This document shows positions 1 to 7,615 of a stretch of DNA of 17,874 bases, piece by piece (position 1 is the stretch's first letter; the number at the start of each line of letters is the position of its first letter). The notes below the pieces were generated by a model, which saw nothing but the letters and a program-made list of their open reading frames with translations, ran no database searches and was not told where the DNA came from. This stretch comes from DASYSA01 sp036003885 (GTDB lineage Bacteria; Acidobacteriota; Blastocatellia; UBA7656). Position numbers and translations under genes: made by a program. The stretch lies in NCBI GenBank assembly GCA_036003885.1, contig DASYSA010000173.1, positions 1-17,874 of the forward strand, in the 5' to 3' direction.

Positions 1-232
1 GGCGACGTGAAACCGGAGTGATCATCGTACCGATCCGAATCCGCGTTGTGCGCATCGCCATCGCCCCGAGGACGACCCAAGGATCGAACCAGGGAAAGTC
101 GGGAAACTTCTCGGTCCCGATCGCCATCGCGTCGGCAATGAAGAGGCCGTCCCAGCCTGCTGCTTCCGCTTCGGCGGCGATCTCGGGCAGGACCGGTATG
201 TCACCTCCATCGAGGACAAAGCCATAGTTCAT
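1..232 (-). CDS. LLM class flavin-dependent oxidoreductase, N-terminal fragment
   Basis: The gene starts with ATG at 232 and reads leftwards off the window, so only the first 77 codons are present. The visible protein opens MNYGFVLDGG, followed by a helix rich in Glu/Ala, then AGWDGLFIAD, a region with FPWFDPWVVLGAMA, and a strand RIRIGTMITPVSRR. This is the first beta-alpha repeats of the luciferase-like monooxygenase TIM barrel (bacterial luciferase / F420- or FMN-dependent oxidoreductases). Such enzymes use reduced flavin or F420 on diverse small substrates; the substrate cannot be told from this piece. A strong ribosome binding site (AAGGAGG on the minus strand, 248-242) lies 9 bases before the ATG and fixes the start. 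The gene is divergent from the sigma factor at 529. The cytosolic location is inferred from the family and from the absence of a signal peptide. Confidence 0.88.
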   Translation of the reverse strand, partial: MNYGFVLDGGDIPVLPEIAAEAEAAGWDGLFIADAMAIGTEKFPDFPWFDPWVVLGAMAMRTTRIRIGTMITPVSRR

Positions 233-528
233 CTAATGTTCCCTCCTTATAGGTTCACCTCTGCTCTAATACTTCTGTACCTTCCATGTGAACGATACAT
301 CGCTTTCTTGACAGCTTGTGTCATATTCCGTGGAAAAGTCATCTGGGTGAAGGGTTCGGCTTCGAAGGCTTTCGCATCTGACTTTTGGGAATTGATAAGC
401 CGGCCCTCCGGCGGTTGGGTGAAAATCGAGCCTTCCCACCCGCCTCGGTTGCGCAGGAAATAGGAGCTCCTGTGATTTCCCCGGTGCTGTCCGTCGACAC
501 CCCCTCAGCAAATCATCGATCATAGGGA
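233..528. other. divergent intergenic region
   Basis: About 296 bases separate the divergent oxidoreductase and ECF42 sigma factor genes. The ribosome binding site of the minus-strand gene is at 242-248. An open frame at 236-463 (+) has no family resemblance and no ribosome binding site, so I do not call it. A GGGTG/CACCC pair around 416-441 could form a weak hairpin with a long loop. TTGACA at 308-313 has no convincing -10 partner. I found no ECF42-type promoter with proper spacing for the gene at 529. Confidence 0.5.
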
Positions 529-1785
529 ATGCTTTCCGATGCCAACGCTGCTGTCGATGACGTTTATCGCTCTGATTGGGGTCGGATCGTTGCCACTCTG
601 ATCAGGCTCGTCGGCGACTTCGACGTGGCCGAAGAGGCGGCACAGGAAGCCTTCACGGCCGCTGTGGACCAGTGGCGCATTTCCGGGATCCCTGAGTTCC
701 CACGTGCTTGGCTCATCCAGACAGCTCGGCACAAGGCCATCGACCGCATCCGGCGCCGGACTCGATTCGAGGAGAAACTTGAATCGTACGCCTCATCAGG
801 GATGATCCGGACAGTCGAAGTTCCGGATTACGACACGAGCGAAATCTCTGACGATCGCCTTCGACTGATCTTCACCTGCTGCCACCCCGCGCTTGCGCCC
901 GAGGCGCAGGTCGCGCTGACGCTTCGGACACTGTGCGGCCTCGAGACGGACGAGATCGCGCGCGCGTTTCTCGTGCCCCCCACTACGATGGCGCAGCGGC
1001 TCGTGCGGGCGAAGCGGAAGATTCGCGACGCAGGAATTCCGTATACGGTGCCCGACGCGAGCGACGTGCCTGCGCGCCTTGATGCAGTGCTGACCGTTAT
1101 CTATCTGGTCTTCAACGAAGGCTATGCGGCGACTCGAGGCGAGCCGCTCCTGAGGACTGACCTTTGCACGGAGGCCATCCGTCTTGGGCGTCTCGTGAAG
1201 ATGTTGATGGAGCCCCGTCCTCCTTCGGAAGCGACTGCTCTCGTCGCCCTCATGTTGCTTCATGATTCACGTCGCGATGCCCGCCTCGATGAAGCGGGCG
1301 ATCTTGTCGTTCTCGAAGAGCAGGATCGGAGCCGCTGGCACCAGGAACAGATCGCTGAGGCGCTGCCGCTCGTCGAGGAGGCGCTTCGCGGTGGGGTTGC
1401 TCCGTTCGCGCTCCAGGCAGCGATCGCGGCTGAGCACTGTCGGGCGGCGCGGGCCGAGGATACTGACTGGCCTCAGATCGTCAGGCTTTACGATCTTCTC
1501 GCGAGCCTGCAGCCCTCTCCCATTGTGTCGCTAAACCGCGCTGTGGCTGTCGCGATGGCGGACGGCCCTGAGCGAGGGATTGTGCTAATTGATGCGCTGG
1601 CCTCGGCAGGCGATCTTGACGGCTATCACTTGCTCCACGCCGCACGCGCAGATTTGCTGCGCCGCCTTGGATCGTCAAAACAAGCAGCGGAGAGTTATGA
1701 GCGCGCCCTGGTGCTGGTCACAAACGAGAGCGAGCGCCGATTCCTCGAGCGGCGGCTGAGCGAAGTTCAGGCCTCTAAGGCTTGA
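529..1785 (+). CDS. ECF42-type RNA polymerase sigma factor (COG4941) with C-terminal TPR-like extension
   Basis: A 418-residue sigma-70 family protein. Residues about 10-80 form region 2, with the conserved FDVAEEAAQEAF helix and a PRAWLIQTARHKAIDRIRRR segment. Residues about 110-175 form region 4, with LIFTCCHPAL, ALTLRTLCGLETDEIARAFL and the recognition helix region TTMAQRLVRAKRKI. Unlike ordinary ECF sigmas (about 180 residues) it continues for about 240 residues: a DUF6596-type segment containing VIYLVFNEGY and a helical TPR-like end containing SPIVSLNRAVAVAM. This layout defines the ECF42 group, which typically has no anti-sigma factor and needs its C-terminal extension for activity. No DGPF/YCII partner gene lies beside this copy, unlike the copy at 9315. 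The ATG at 529 follows a weak purine run (AGGGA) closely. Directed transcription targets are unknown. Confidence 0.93.
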   Translation: MLSDANAAVDDVYRSDWGRIVATLIRLVGDFDVAEEAAQEAFTAAVDQWRISGIPEFPRAWLIQTARHKAIDRIRRRTRFEEKLESYASSGMIRTVEVPDYDTSEISDDRLRLIFTCCHPALAPEAQVALTLRTLCGLETDEIARAFLVPPTTMAQRLVRAKRKIRDAGIPYTVPDASDVPARLDAVLTVIYLVFNEGYAATRGEPLLRTDLCTEAIRLGRLVKMLMEPRPPSEATALVALMLLHDSRRDARLDEAGDLVVLEEQDRSRWHQEQIAEALPLVEEALRGGVAPFALQAAIAAEHCRAARAEDTDWPQIVRLYDLLASLQPSPIVSLNRAVAVAMADGPERGIVLIDALASAGDLDGYHLLHAARADLLRRLGSSKQAAESYERALVLVTNESERRFLERRLSEVQASKA

Positions 1786-1922
1786 GACCTCGGTGCGGAG
1801 CGGATCTGCAACCTGACGAGCGGATGGGGAAGCCGACGTATGCCACCAGGACTCATCAAGGCAAGTGGCTCCGTCTTCATTGTATTTGTGGCTATGCGGC
1901 GAGAGTGAATCTTCGCTAAGCC

Positions 1923-4382
1923 TCACATCGAGTAATCGTTGATCACTTCCATGTCGGTTGCGTCAAGGCTGGAATCCTCGAACCAGGCGAGAGGCGAGGT
2001 TCTATCCAGGCTCAGCCTGATGAACCCTGCGGCAATCTCTGCATCGACTGGTCTCGAGAACAGGTATCCCTGAGCCTCGTCGCACTTGAGCTCCTGAAGC
2101 AACGAGAGTTGCTCCCTGGATTCGACACCTTCGGCTATTACCCCGATTCCCAGATTGTGCCCCAGCGCTACGATGGTTCGTAGAATCTCGTTATTCCCAT
2201 TGTTTCGATTGATCCGGTTCACGAAGGATCGATCGATCTTGAGCGTGTCTATCCGCAAGCGATGAAGGTAGCTCAAAGATGAATAACCGGTGCCGAAGTC
2301 GTCGATGCTCAATCGCACTCCGGAGGCCCTAAGCTCCGTGAGGATATCGCCGGCGATCTCGAAATTTTGCATGAACGCGCTCTCAGTGATTTCGAGCGTC
2401 AGGATGCGGGGATCAAGACCGGTAGAGTCCAGCGTCTGTTGAACGCTCTCGGAAAGACGATTCGGCAACACGAATTGCTTGCTCGACAGATTCACACTGA
2501 TTGACAGGGGTTGCGTGGGTGCAAACTGTGTCAGCCATCGTTGCATCTGCGTGCAGGCCTCATTCAACACCCAACTTCCAAGCGGAACTATTAAACCCAT
2601 TTCTTCTGCGAGGCCTATGAACGCTTTTGGCATGATCAATCCCTGGTCAGGGTGTTGCCAGCGCACCAACGCTTCGAATCCCGTTAGCCTGCCTGTCGAA
2701 AGTGAGACGATGGGCTGGTACTGTAAGAAGAGTTCGTTGCGTTCAATGGCCCGTCGCAGATCTGTCTCTAACTGTAAGCGTGTGAGTGCCTGCGTGTGCA
2801 TGTTCTTGTTGAACATCACATGGCGAGCTTTGCCCAGCGATTTTGCCTGGTACATTGCCGTATCGGCATCGCGCAACAGTTCTTCGGCGTAGTTGTAGCC
2901 TGGTTCGTAAATGGCAATACCGATGCTTGCCGTCGTAGATGTTTCATAGTCGCTGAGTCTGAGCGGGCTCGAGACTTGCTGCTGGATTTCAAGAGCCAAA
3001 TCAGCCGCTTCTGAAGGGCTCTTGATGTTGTTGAGCAGAATCGTGAACTCGTCTCCGCCCAGGCGCGCTACTGAATTCTCCCGGCCCACTGAATTCCGTA
3101 ACCGGTTGCCAATTTCAATCAACAGCTTGTCGCCGGTCAAATGGCCCAGGCTGTCGTTAATGACCTTAAAACGGTCGAGGTCCAGAAACAGAACTGCGAA
3201 CAGATGGTCCCCCTTTAGCTTGGCTCTTGCTAAAGCGGTCTTAAGCTGATCGAGAAACCAGGCGCGGTTCGGAAGCTCAGTCAAATCGTCGTGGTAGGCG
3301 GCGCGTAGAAGCTGATTCTCCGCTGTTTTCCGGTCCGTGATGTCTTGTATCTGCAGAATGAGTTGGGAGCCGTCTCGTGGCTGGTCGGTCAATGGGGAGA
3401 CCGCAACCAGGACGCATACATCATGTCCGAGTTTGTGAAGAAAGCGGCTCTCCATCTGGCAAACAAGGAGCTTGCCTTCGAGTGTCTGCTTCACCCCATT
3501 CAGAAACACTTCGCGGTCATGTGGGTGCGCGAGCGCTTCGAAGCTTGTTTGGAGAAGCTCCTCTTCTGAGTACCCGAGAATCTTACACAGGGACTGATTG
3601 ACCTGTAGCCAGCGCCCCTCTGCGGCCACCAGAGCCATACCTATAGGTGCATTGTCGAAGGCCTTGTGAAAGCGCATCTGGCTTTCTGCCCGAGCAGCGG
3701 AGGATTCAACATTCTTGACGTAGGTTATGTAAGTAAAATACAGGATGGCGATGATTGGAATAATTCCGATGAAGGCCAGGAAACCGTGCTCAGTGATCAG
3801 TCTCGTGGTTACCCCGGCGGCGGAAGCGCAAGCAAGGTAAGTGATCGATGTCCACAGATAATGTCTCCTCCAGATTCTCCAGGGACTGTGATTCTCTCTG
3901 AGCGCTGCCCCTGTCGCTATGAGCGAGGAATTGACTCCGTACTGTATGAACGCCATCGCGGCGATCAGCATAACAAATCTGAAAGAGTAGTCGCCTTGAC
4001 TCGTGGCATCAATCGGTCCAAACATCCCGCGGAGACAGATGACTGTTACATACGTTGTGAGAGACATCGCGCCGGCGTTAAAGAGCATGGTGGGTAGCTT
4101 CCTGGTAACGCGCAGGGAGGAGACAAACCCCTCGGCCATCGCGAGCAGGACGGCCGTCTCGCCGTCGAACGACAATATCACCAGAAAAATGAACAGATCA
4201 GAGATCGAAATGGAGGTTTTGACGCGAAAGAAATCGACCACGATGCCTGAGGCGACTCCAACGGTCATCAGAGCTACGACAGCAAACTGCCATCCCAGGA
4301 ACTTCGGGTGCAGATTGACCGCTGCGTACACGGACGCCCCCAGTCCGGCAAGACTGATGAGCCATAGATAAGGCTTAAACAA
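1923..4382 (-). CDS. membrane-anchored PAS-GGDEF-EAL cyclic-di-GMP turnover protein
   Basis: An 819-residue signalling protein. Residues 1-222 hold about seven or eight hydrophobic segments forming an integral membrane sensor of no type I can name. A short linker leads to a PAS domain (about 236-352, DNAPIGMALV then QIQDITDRK). The GGDEF domain (about 360-525) has an intact GGDEF at 442-446 but lacks the RxxD inhibitory site (GREN at 433-436). The EAL domain (about 540-790) keeps the catalytic set: EAL at 570-572, N631, E664, D694-D695 in DDFGTG, K715, E751 and Q771. Cyclic-di-GMP hydrolysis is therefore expected; synthesis is possible, or GGDEF may be a GTP-sensing regulatory domain. The start is taken as TTG at 4382 with a weak AGGA upstream. 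A better AAGGAGA (rc of about 4439-4447) precedes only an in-frame ATT, so the true start could be slightly upstream. It is convergent with the sigma gene and divergent from the protease. Confidence 0.94.
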   Translation of the reverse strand: MFKPYLWLISLAGLGASVYAAVNLHPKFLGWQFAVVALMTVGVASGIVVDFFRVKTSISISDLFIFLVILSFDGETAVLLAMAEGFVSSLRVTRKLPTMLFNAGAMSLTTYVTVICLRGMFGPIDATSQGDYSFRFVMLIAAMAFIQYGVNSSLIATGAALRENHSPWRIWRRHYLWTSITYLACASAAGVTTRLITEHGFLAFIGIIPIIAILYFTYITYVKNVESSAARAESQMRFHKAFDNAPIGMALVAAEGRWLQVNQSLCKILGYSEEELLQTSFEALAHPHDREVFLNGVKQTLEGKLLVCQMESRFLHKLGHDVCVLVAVSPLTDQPRDGSQLILQIQDITDRKTAENQLLRAAYHDDLTELPNRAWFLDQLKTALARAKLKGDHLFAVLFLDLDRFKVINDSLGHLTGDKLLIEIGNRLRNSVGRENSVARLGGDEFTILLNNIKSPSEAADLALEIQQQVSSPLRLSDYETSTTASIGIAIYEPGYNYAEELLRDADTAMYQAKSLGKARHVMFNKNMHTQALTRLQLETDLRRAIERNELFLQYQPIVSLSTGRLTGFEALVRWQHPDQGLIMPKAFIGLAEEMGLIVPLGSWVLNEACTQMQRWLTQFAPTQPLSISVNLSSKQFVLPNRLSESVQQTLDSTGLDPRILTLEITESAFMQNFEIAGDILTELRASGVRLSIDDFGTGYSSLSYLHRLRIDTLKIDRSFVNRINRNNGNNEILRTIVALGHNLGIGVIAEGVESREQLSLLQELKCDEAQGYLFSRPVDAEIAAGFIRLSLDRTSPLAWFEDSSLDATDMEVINDYSM

Positions 4383-4908
4383 GCGTCCTGCAACGGGTGA
4401 GGATCCGGTCCGATTCTCAGGATTGAATGAAATGGCTTTCTCTCCTTCGCGTTAGCTGTCTTTACCGCACAACATTTTCGAGTCGAAAGGCGTGATCGCA
4501 GTTCCGGTCGACGACAGTGCTTTTGGTGCTTTAGCATCTCTCTAACAATCAATTGCCGCGCCACGAGTCTCGGTCGTTGCTTCGAGCACCTGTTCACGGA
4601 GTTCATGCCGTGCAAAAGACAGCGGTAGTTCGGTTAAAATCATGGACTTCTGAGGCAGGATTTCAACGAATGATCAGAACATTTTCCCGCTTCTGAATCA
4701 GTCAATGACCGCCATACCCGTTCAGAATGACGGACTCAATCGCCGCAAAGTGACCGACCGGTCACCCGCAGATAACAACCGCACCGCCGGATCTCACTAG
4801 AAACGGGAGCTTCTCGTAGCGGTGAGCAACGGTACAGAGGTTGCCTTGGAATATGTCCAGGCCCTGCACGCCTATCCAGAACGAGCCTCAGGGGAAATTG
4901 AGAAAGAT
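4383..4908. other. divergent intergenic region upstream of subtilase
   Basis: About 525 bases lie between the divergent cyclic-di-GMP gene and the most likely start of the protease. The region holds a perfect inverted repeat at 4750-4765 (listed separately). A frame open to GTG 4822 runs into the protease. I see no convincing small gene; a minus-strand frame of 113 codons overlapping the cyclic-di-GMP gene (4274-4615) looks spurious. Confidence 0.5.
4750..4765. promoter_or_regulatory. 16-bp dyad, candidate operator
   Basis: GTGACC-GACC-GGTCAC is a perfect inverted repeat (6-base arms, 4-base centre) in the gap between the divergent cyclic-di-GMP gene and the exported protease, 144 bases before the ATG at 4911-side start codon (4909). 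Short symmetrical sites with ACCGACCGGT-like cores are common for dimeric repressors such as TetR-family proteins, but no regulator gene is adjacent, so the binding protein is unknown. It lacks a T tract and is too short-stemmed for a terminator. Confidence 0.4.
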
Positions 4909-6882
4909 ATGAAGCGGCACCTTATTTTTGTGTTGATCTTTTCGCTCTCTGCAGCAGGATCACTATGCGTAAGTACAATACCTGGTGGCGCCAACATAAC
5001 GGAGCCTGACGAGCAGCTATTTCAAGATTCTCTTTTTGCGAAAGTGTCCGCGGACGTGCGCGAAAAGATCATCGCAAACCAACAACGGGCGCCGCAATCA
5101 GCGAACACTGTCGAGGGAGAGGAGACTGTAAAGGTCATCGTTCAGTTCGGAAGCGAACTTGCGGAGCGATCCTCTCGACATAGTGACCAGAATCGGGACC
5201 AGGATAATTCCGTGCTCGGTCGTGAGCGCGTGCGTGGCGAGCGAAACCTCCCTGAGCTTGATTCAAGTATCGTCGACGTGCCTGTGAGCGCCCTCGAGGA
5301 ATTGGCTAATTCCCCCGATGTGTCGTATGTCAGTTTAGACAGAGAGATCGAAGTACTCGGACATGTTGAAACAACAACCGGCGCAACGGCGATGCGACTG
5401 CAGTCCGGAAATAGCGAAGTCGATGGACGAGGTATTGGTATTGCGGTAGTTGATTCAAGTATCTTCAAGTCACACCGTTCCTTTCTGGGAGCCGACGGTA
5501 AGAGCCGAGTCCTGACAGACGTGGATTTTACGGGCCAGGGCGTCACTAGCGGTGATCCGTACGGACATGGAACCCACGTCGCAGCGCTGGCAGGCGGCGG
5601 CTCTCGAGATACCCCGGAGGAATACGAGGGTATCGCGCCTGGCGCCCAGATCATTAATCTTCGCGTCCTGAATTCGCAGGGACAGGGCACAGTGTCGTCG
5701 CTGTTGACCGCCCTTGATTGGATAATGACCAGGCGCGCGACCTACAACATCCGTGTCGTCAATCTAAGCCTCGGCTGCCTGGCAGTTGATTCTTACACCA
5801 ATGATCCCGTGTGCCGCGCTGTGCGGCGCCTGGTTGACACAGGAATCGTGGTGGTTGCCGCCGCTGGGAACAACGGCAAAGACAGCACCGGCGAAAAAAT
5901 CTACGGGCTCATTCATTCGCCGGGCAATGAGCCATCCGCCATAACAGTTGGCGCCACAAACACCTTCGGAACAGACGAACGCAGTGATGATGGCGTGGCC
6001 ACTTATAGCTCCCGCGGCCCCACCCGTAGCTACTCAACTAACGCTGGTGGAATCAAGGTCTACGATAATCTTCTGAAGCCGGACCTCGTCGCGCCAGGAA
6101 ACAGGCTGATTTCTGCGCAAGCCAAAGAGAATGTCCTGGTCACTACTTATCCTGAGCTGGACGTGGACTCTACCAGTGGCAACTATGAAAGAAGGATGAT
6201 GTACCTCAGCGGCTCTTCAGCGGCCGCGCCCATCGTCTCCGGGACTGCGGCGCTTATGCTGCAGGTGAATCCTAAACTGACACCCAGTCTTATCAAGGCG
6301 ATCTTAATGTACACAGCTCAACCGCTTGCTGGGTACAACATGTTCGAACAGGGCACAGGTGAGGTGAATATTGAAGGGGCGGTGAGGCTGGCCAGGCTCG
6401 TTCGGACAGATCTGACCCCGACTACTCTCATCGGCTCGCGACTGTTGACGACGACCAACCTGCCGATACCTCAGTCATTGATTGCCGGACAGAATTTTTC
6501 GTGGGCCCAGGGAATCCTGCTGGGTGAGACCTACGCGACTGGAACGGAACTTATCAGCAAATACCAGCTGATATATGCGCTGGGTCATGTGTTAGCCGAG
6601 GGCGATGTAGAATATGGCGGCCGATTGATCTCAAATTCAACCTGCCTGACCGGTGGGGTAACCCTGGGTAGCAACATATTGATCAACGACGGACGCTTGC
6701 TTGCCGATGGACTGCCGCTTTTGAGCGCGAGTGCGTTGATTGGCGACGGGCACCTTCTCGCCGACGGGCACTTGCTCGCCGATGGACACCTGCTCTCAGA
6801 TGGTCATTTGCTCTCCGATCAAACTTTGCTAGCGGATGCAAGGTTCCAGGCTCTCGTAGCAATGATTCAAGGCGACAGGTGA
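4909..6882 (+). CDS. exported subtilisin-like serine protease (S8 family) with C-terminal hexapeptide repeats
   Basis: The reading frame opens at GTG 4822, but MKRHLIFVLIFSLSAAGS at 4909 is a textbook signal peptide, so I start there (657 residues); the 29 preceding codons are probably not translated. Residues about 40-150 form a propeptide of I9 type (VKVIVQF, later LANSPDVSYVSLD). The S8 catalytic domain spans about 155-500, with Asp182 in AVVDSSI, His220 in GHGTHVAALAGG, oxyanion Asn321 in AAAGNNG and Ser437 in GSSAAAP, which replaces the usual GTSMAAP. The C-terminal part (about 505-645) becomes repetitive and ends in DGHLLA-type hexapeptides (listed separately). The protein is expected to be secreted or periplasmic and to degrade proteins after self-cleavage. 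No anchor or sorting signal is visible. It stands alone, divergent from the cyclic-di-GMP gene. Confidence 0.92.
   Translation: MKRHLIFVLIFSLSAAGSLCVSTIPGGANITEPDEQLFQDSLFAKVSADVREKIIANQQRAPQSANTVEGEETVKVIVQFGSELAERSSRHSDQNRDQDNSVLGRERVRGERNLPELDSSIVDVPVSALEELANSPDVSYVSLDREIEVLGHVETTTGATAMRLQSGNSEVDGRGIGIAVVDSSIFKSHRSFLGADGKSRVLTDVDFTGQGVTSGDPYGHGTHVAALAGGGSRDTPEEYEGIAPGAQIINLRVLNSQGQGTVSSLLTALDWIMTRRATYNIRVVNLSLGCLAVDSYTNDPVCRAVRRLVDTGIVVVAAAGNNGKDSTGEKIYGLIHSPGNEPSAITVGATNTFGTDERSDDGVATYSSRGPTRSYSTNAGGIKVYDNLLKPDLVAPGNRLISAQAKENVLVTTYPELDVDSTSGNYERRMMYLSGSSAAAPIVSGTAALMLQVNPKLTPSLIKAILMYTAQPLAGYNMFEQGTGEVNIEGAVRLARLVRTDLTPTTLIGSRLLTTTNLPIPQSLIAGQNFSWAQGILLGETYATGTELISKYQLIYALGHVLAEGDVEYGGRLISNSTCLTGGVTLGSNILINDGRLLADGLPLLSASALIGDGHLLADGHLLADGHLLSDGHLLSDQTLLADARFQALVAMIQGDR
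6745..6834 (+). repeat. 18-bp in-frame tandem repeat (DGHLLA/S hexapeptides)
   Basis: Five consecutive 18-base units encode DGHLLA, DGHLLA, DGHLLS, DGHLLS and DQTLLA. A diverged DGRLLA sits about 50 bases upstream. Codons vary between units (for example GAC GGG CAC against GAT GGT CAT), so the amino-acid pattern is kept while the DNA drifts. That suggests selection on the protein rather than recent slippage. Similar hexapeptide tails of a different sequence (GDSVIW type) are known to me from other subtilases of this phylum. A short beta-solenoid or surface-binding tail is a guess. Confidence 0.85.
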
Positions 6883-6934
6883 CCGCCTCGAAGAGAGTTC
6901 GCGGCAATGATGACTGCTCGCGAGTGATCCTCCG

Positions 6935-7093
6935 TTAGCCTCCCCGCTTGAAATATTGGACGGCGCGCTCGTGACGCTCGGCGGCCTCACGCGTGTCGAA
7001 GGTGCCCAGGTTGCGGCGCTTGCCGGTCTTCGGGTTTTTCTTACGCGAATAGAGACGATACTTGCCTGACTTTAGCTTCCTGATCACGATCAT
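6935..7093 (-). CDS. small basic conserved protein, AP2/arm-type DNA-binding-like
   Basis: A 52-residue gene that is easily missed. The protein reads MIVIRKLKSGKYRLYSRK, then a basic turn NPKTGKRRNLG, then TFDTREAAERHERAVQYFKR. The order (three short strands GKYRLYSRK, KRRNLGTF, then a helix REAAERHERAVQYF) resembles the three-strand plus helix AP2-like or integrase arm-type DNA-binding fold, and I recall stand-alone proteins of this kind in environmental bacterial genomes. Function is unknown; nucleic-acid binding is inferred from fold pattern and charge. The ATG at 7093 has GAGGG only one base upstream. A GTG at 7087 sits 7 bases from the same GAGGG and may be the true start (50 residues). 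It is convergent with the protease gene, 52 bases away. A dyad lies just upstream at 7124-7157. Confidence 0.75.
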   Translation of the reverse strand: MIVIRKLKSGKYRLYSRKKNPKTGKRRNLGTFDTREAAERHERAVQYFKRGG

Positions 7094-7615
7094 GCCCTCA
7101 TAGCGGCCGTCGATGTGATTGCAGCCGAAGTGCCATCATTGCCGACCCAACTTCGGCGTCACTAGCCTCGATCCTCGACGCAGAGCCCGAATCCGCGTCC
7201 CTCGTTTGTAGCGCAGCTTTCCACTCTGTACAGTGTCGATACAGGCTTGCCGTGATTCCCACGGCGACTGCCGAATTCAGCAGACTCCCGTAAAAGGCCG
7301 CTCTTTAAGGGCATGCCCCGACATCCAGTCCTGCGCTCACGCATTTGTCCACCAGCCATTGAATAAGCAACTAGAGTGCCGATGATCGCACCTGCACGAA
7401 CTCCGGTTTACCGAATAACGTGCGCTACCGAATGCGACCAGGGAATTGTTCTTGCATCTTCCCAGGCTGAATGCAGAGGAGTTGTGCGCGGGACCCCGGA
7501 AAGGTACGAAGGGTTTTCAAGGCGAAGAGGTATTTGTTTTGTTGGACCTTCAAGTCTTATGCCTCTTTGGTGTCGCCGCGCTTTCGAAAGGATCCAAACT
7601 CGAGAGGAGCAAGTT
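7094..7615. other. gene-poor stretch
   Basis: About 520 bases with no gene I can support. Open frames at 7162-7359 (-) and the region 7376-7615 in front of the DUF6335-like gene show no recognisable protein character and lack ribosome binding sites. Apart from the inverted repeat at 7124-7157 I see no promoter, tRNA or known RNA element. A long leader or an unannotated small RNA is possible. Confidence 0.5.
7124..7157. repeat. 8-bp perfect inverted repeat upstream of the small basic gene
   Basis: GCCGAAGT at 7124-7131 and ACTTCGGC at 7150-7157 are perfect complements around an 18-base spacer. The pair lies 31 bases upstream of the minus-strand ATG at 7093, where a promoter, operator or leader hairpin would sit. 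There is no T tract, so a terminator is less likely. Confidence 0.45.

Noticed and set aside
236..463. 75-codon open frame on the plus strand
   Set aside because: No ribosome binding site and no recognisable protein pattern; it lies in the divergent promoter gap and is probably a chance frame.
488..521. Possible ECF42 promoter before the sigma gene at 529
   Set aside because: CGTCGA at 492-497 and CGATC at 517-521 have a 19-base spacer and the -35 lacks the leading T; it also overlaps the start region too closely.
4274..4615. 113-codon minus-strand frame overlapping the start of the cyclic-di-GMP gene
   Set aside because: It is out of frame with a well-supported gene, rich in Arg/Cys/Ser and without family resemblance.
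4822..4908. GTG start of the subtilase at 4822
   Set aside because: It would place 29 hydrophilic residues before an otherwise standard signal peptide that begins at ATG 4909.
7234..7268. Second TGTCGA upstream of CGAC
   Set aside because: The spacing is about 25 bases, far from the 17 expected; not in front of a DGPF gene.
7162..7359. 65-codon open frame on the minus strand
   Set aside because: No start signals, composition typical of a shadow frame and no resemblance to a known family.
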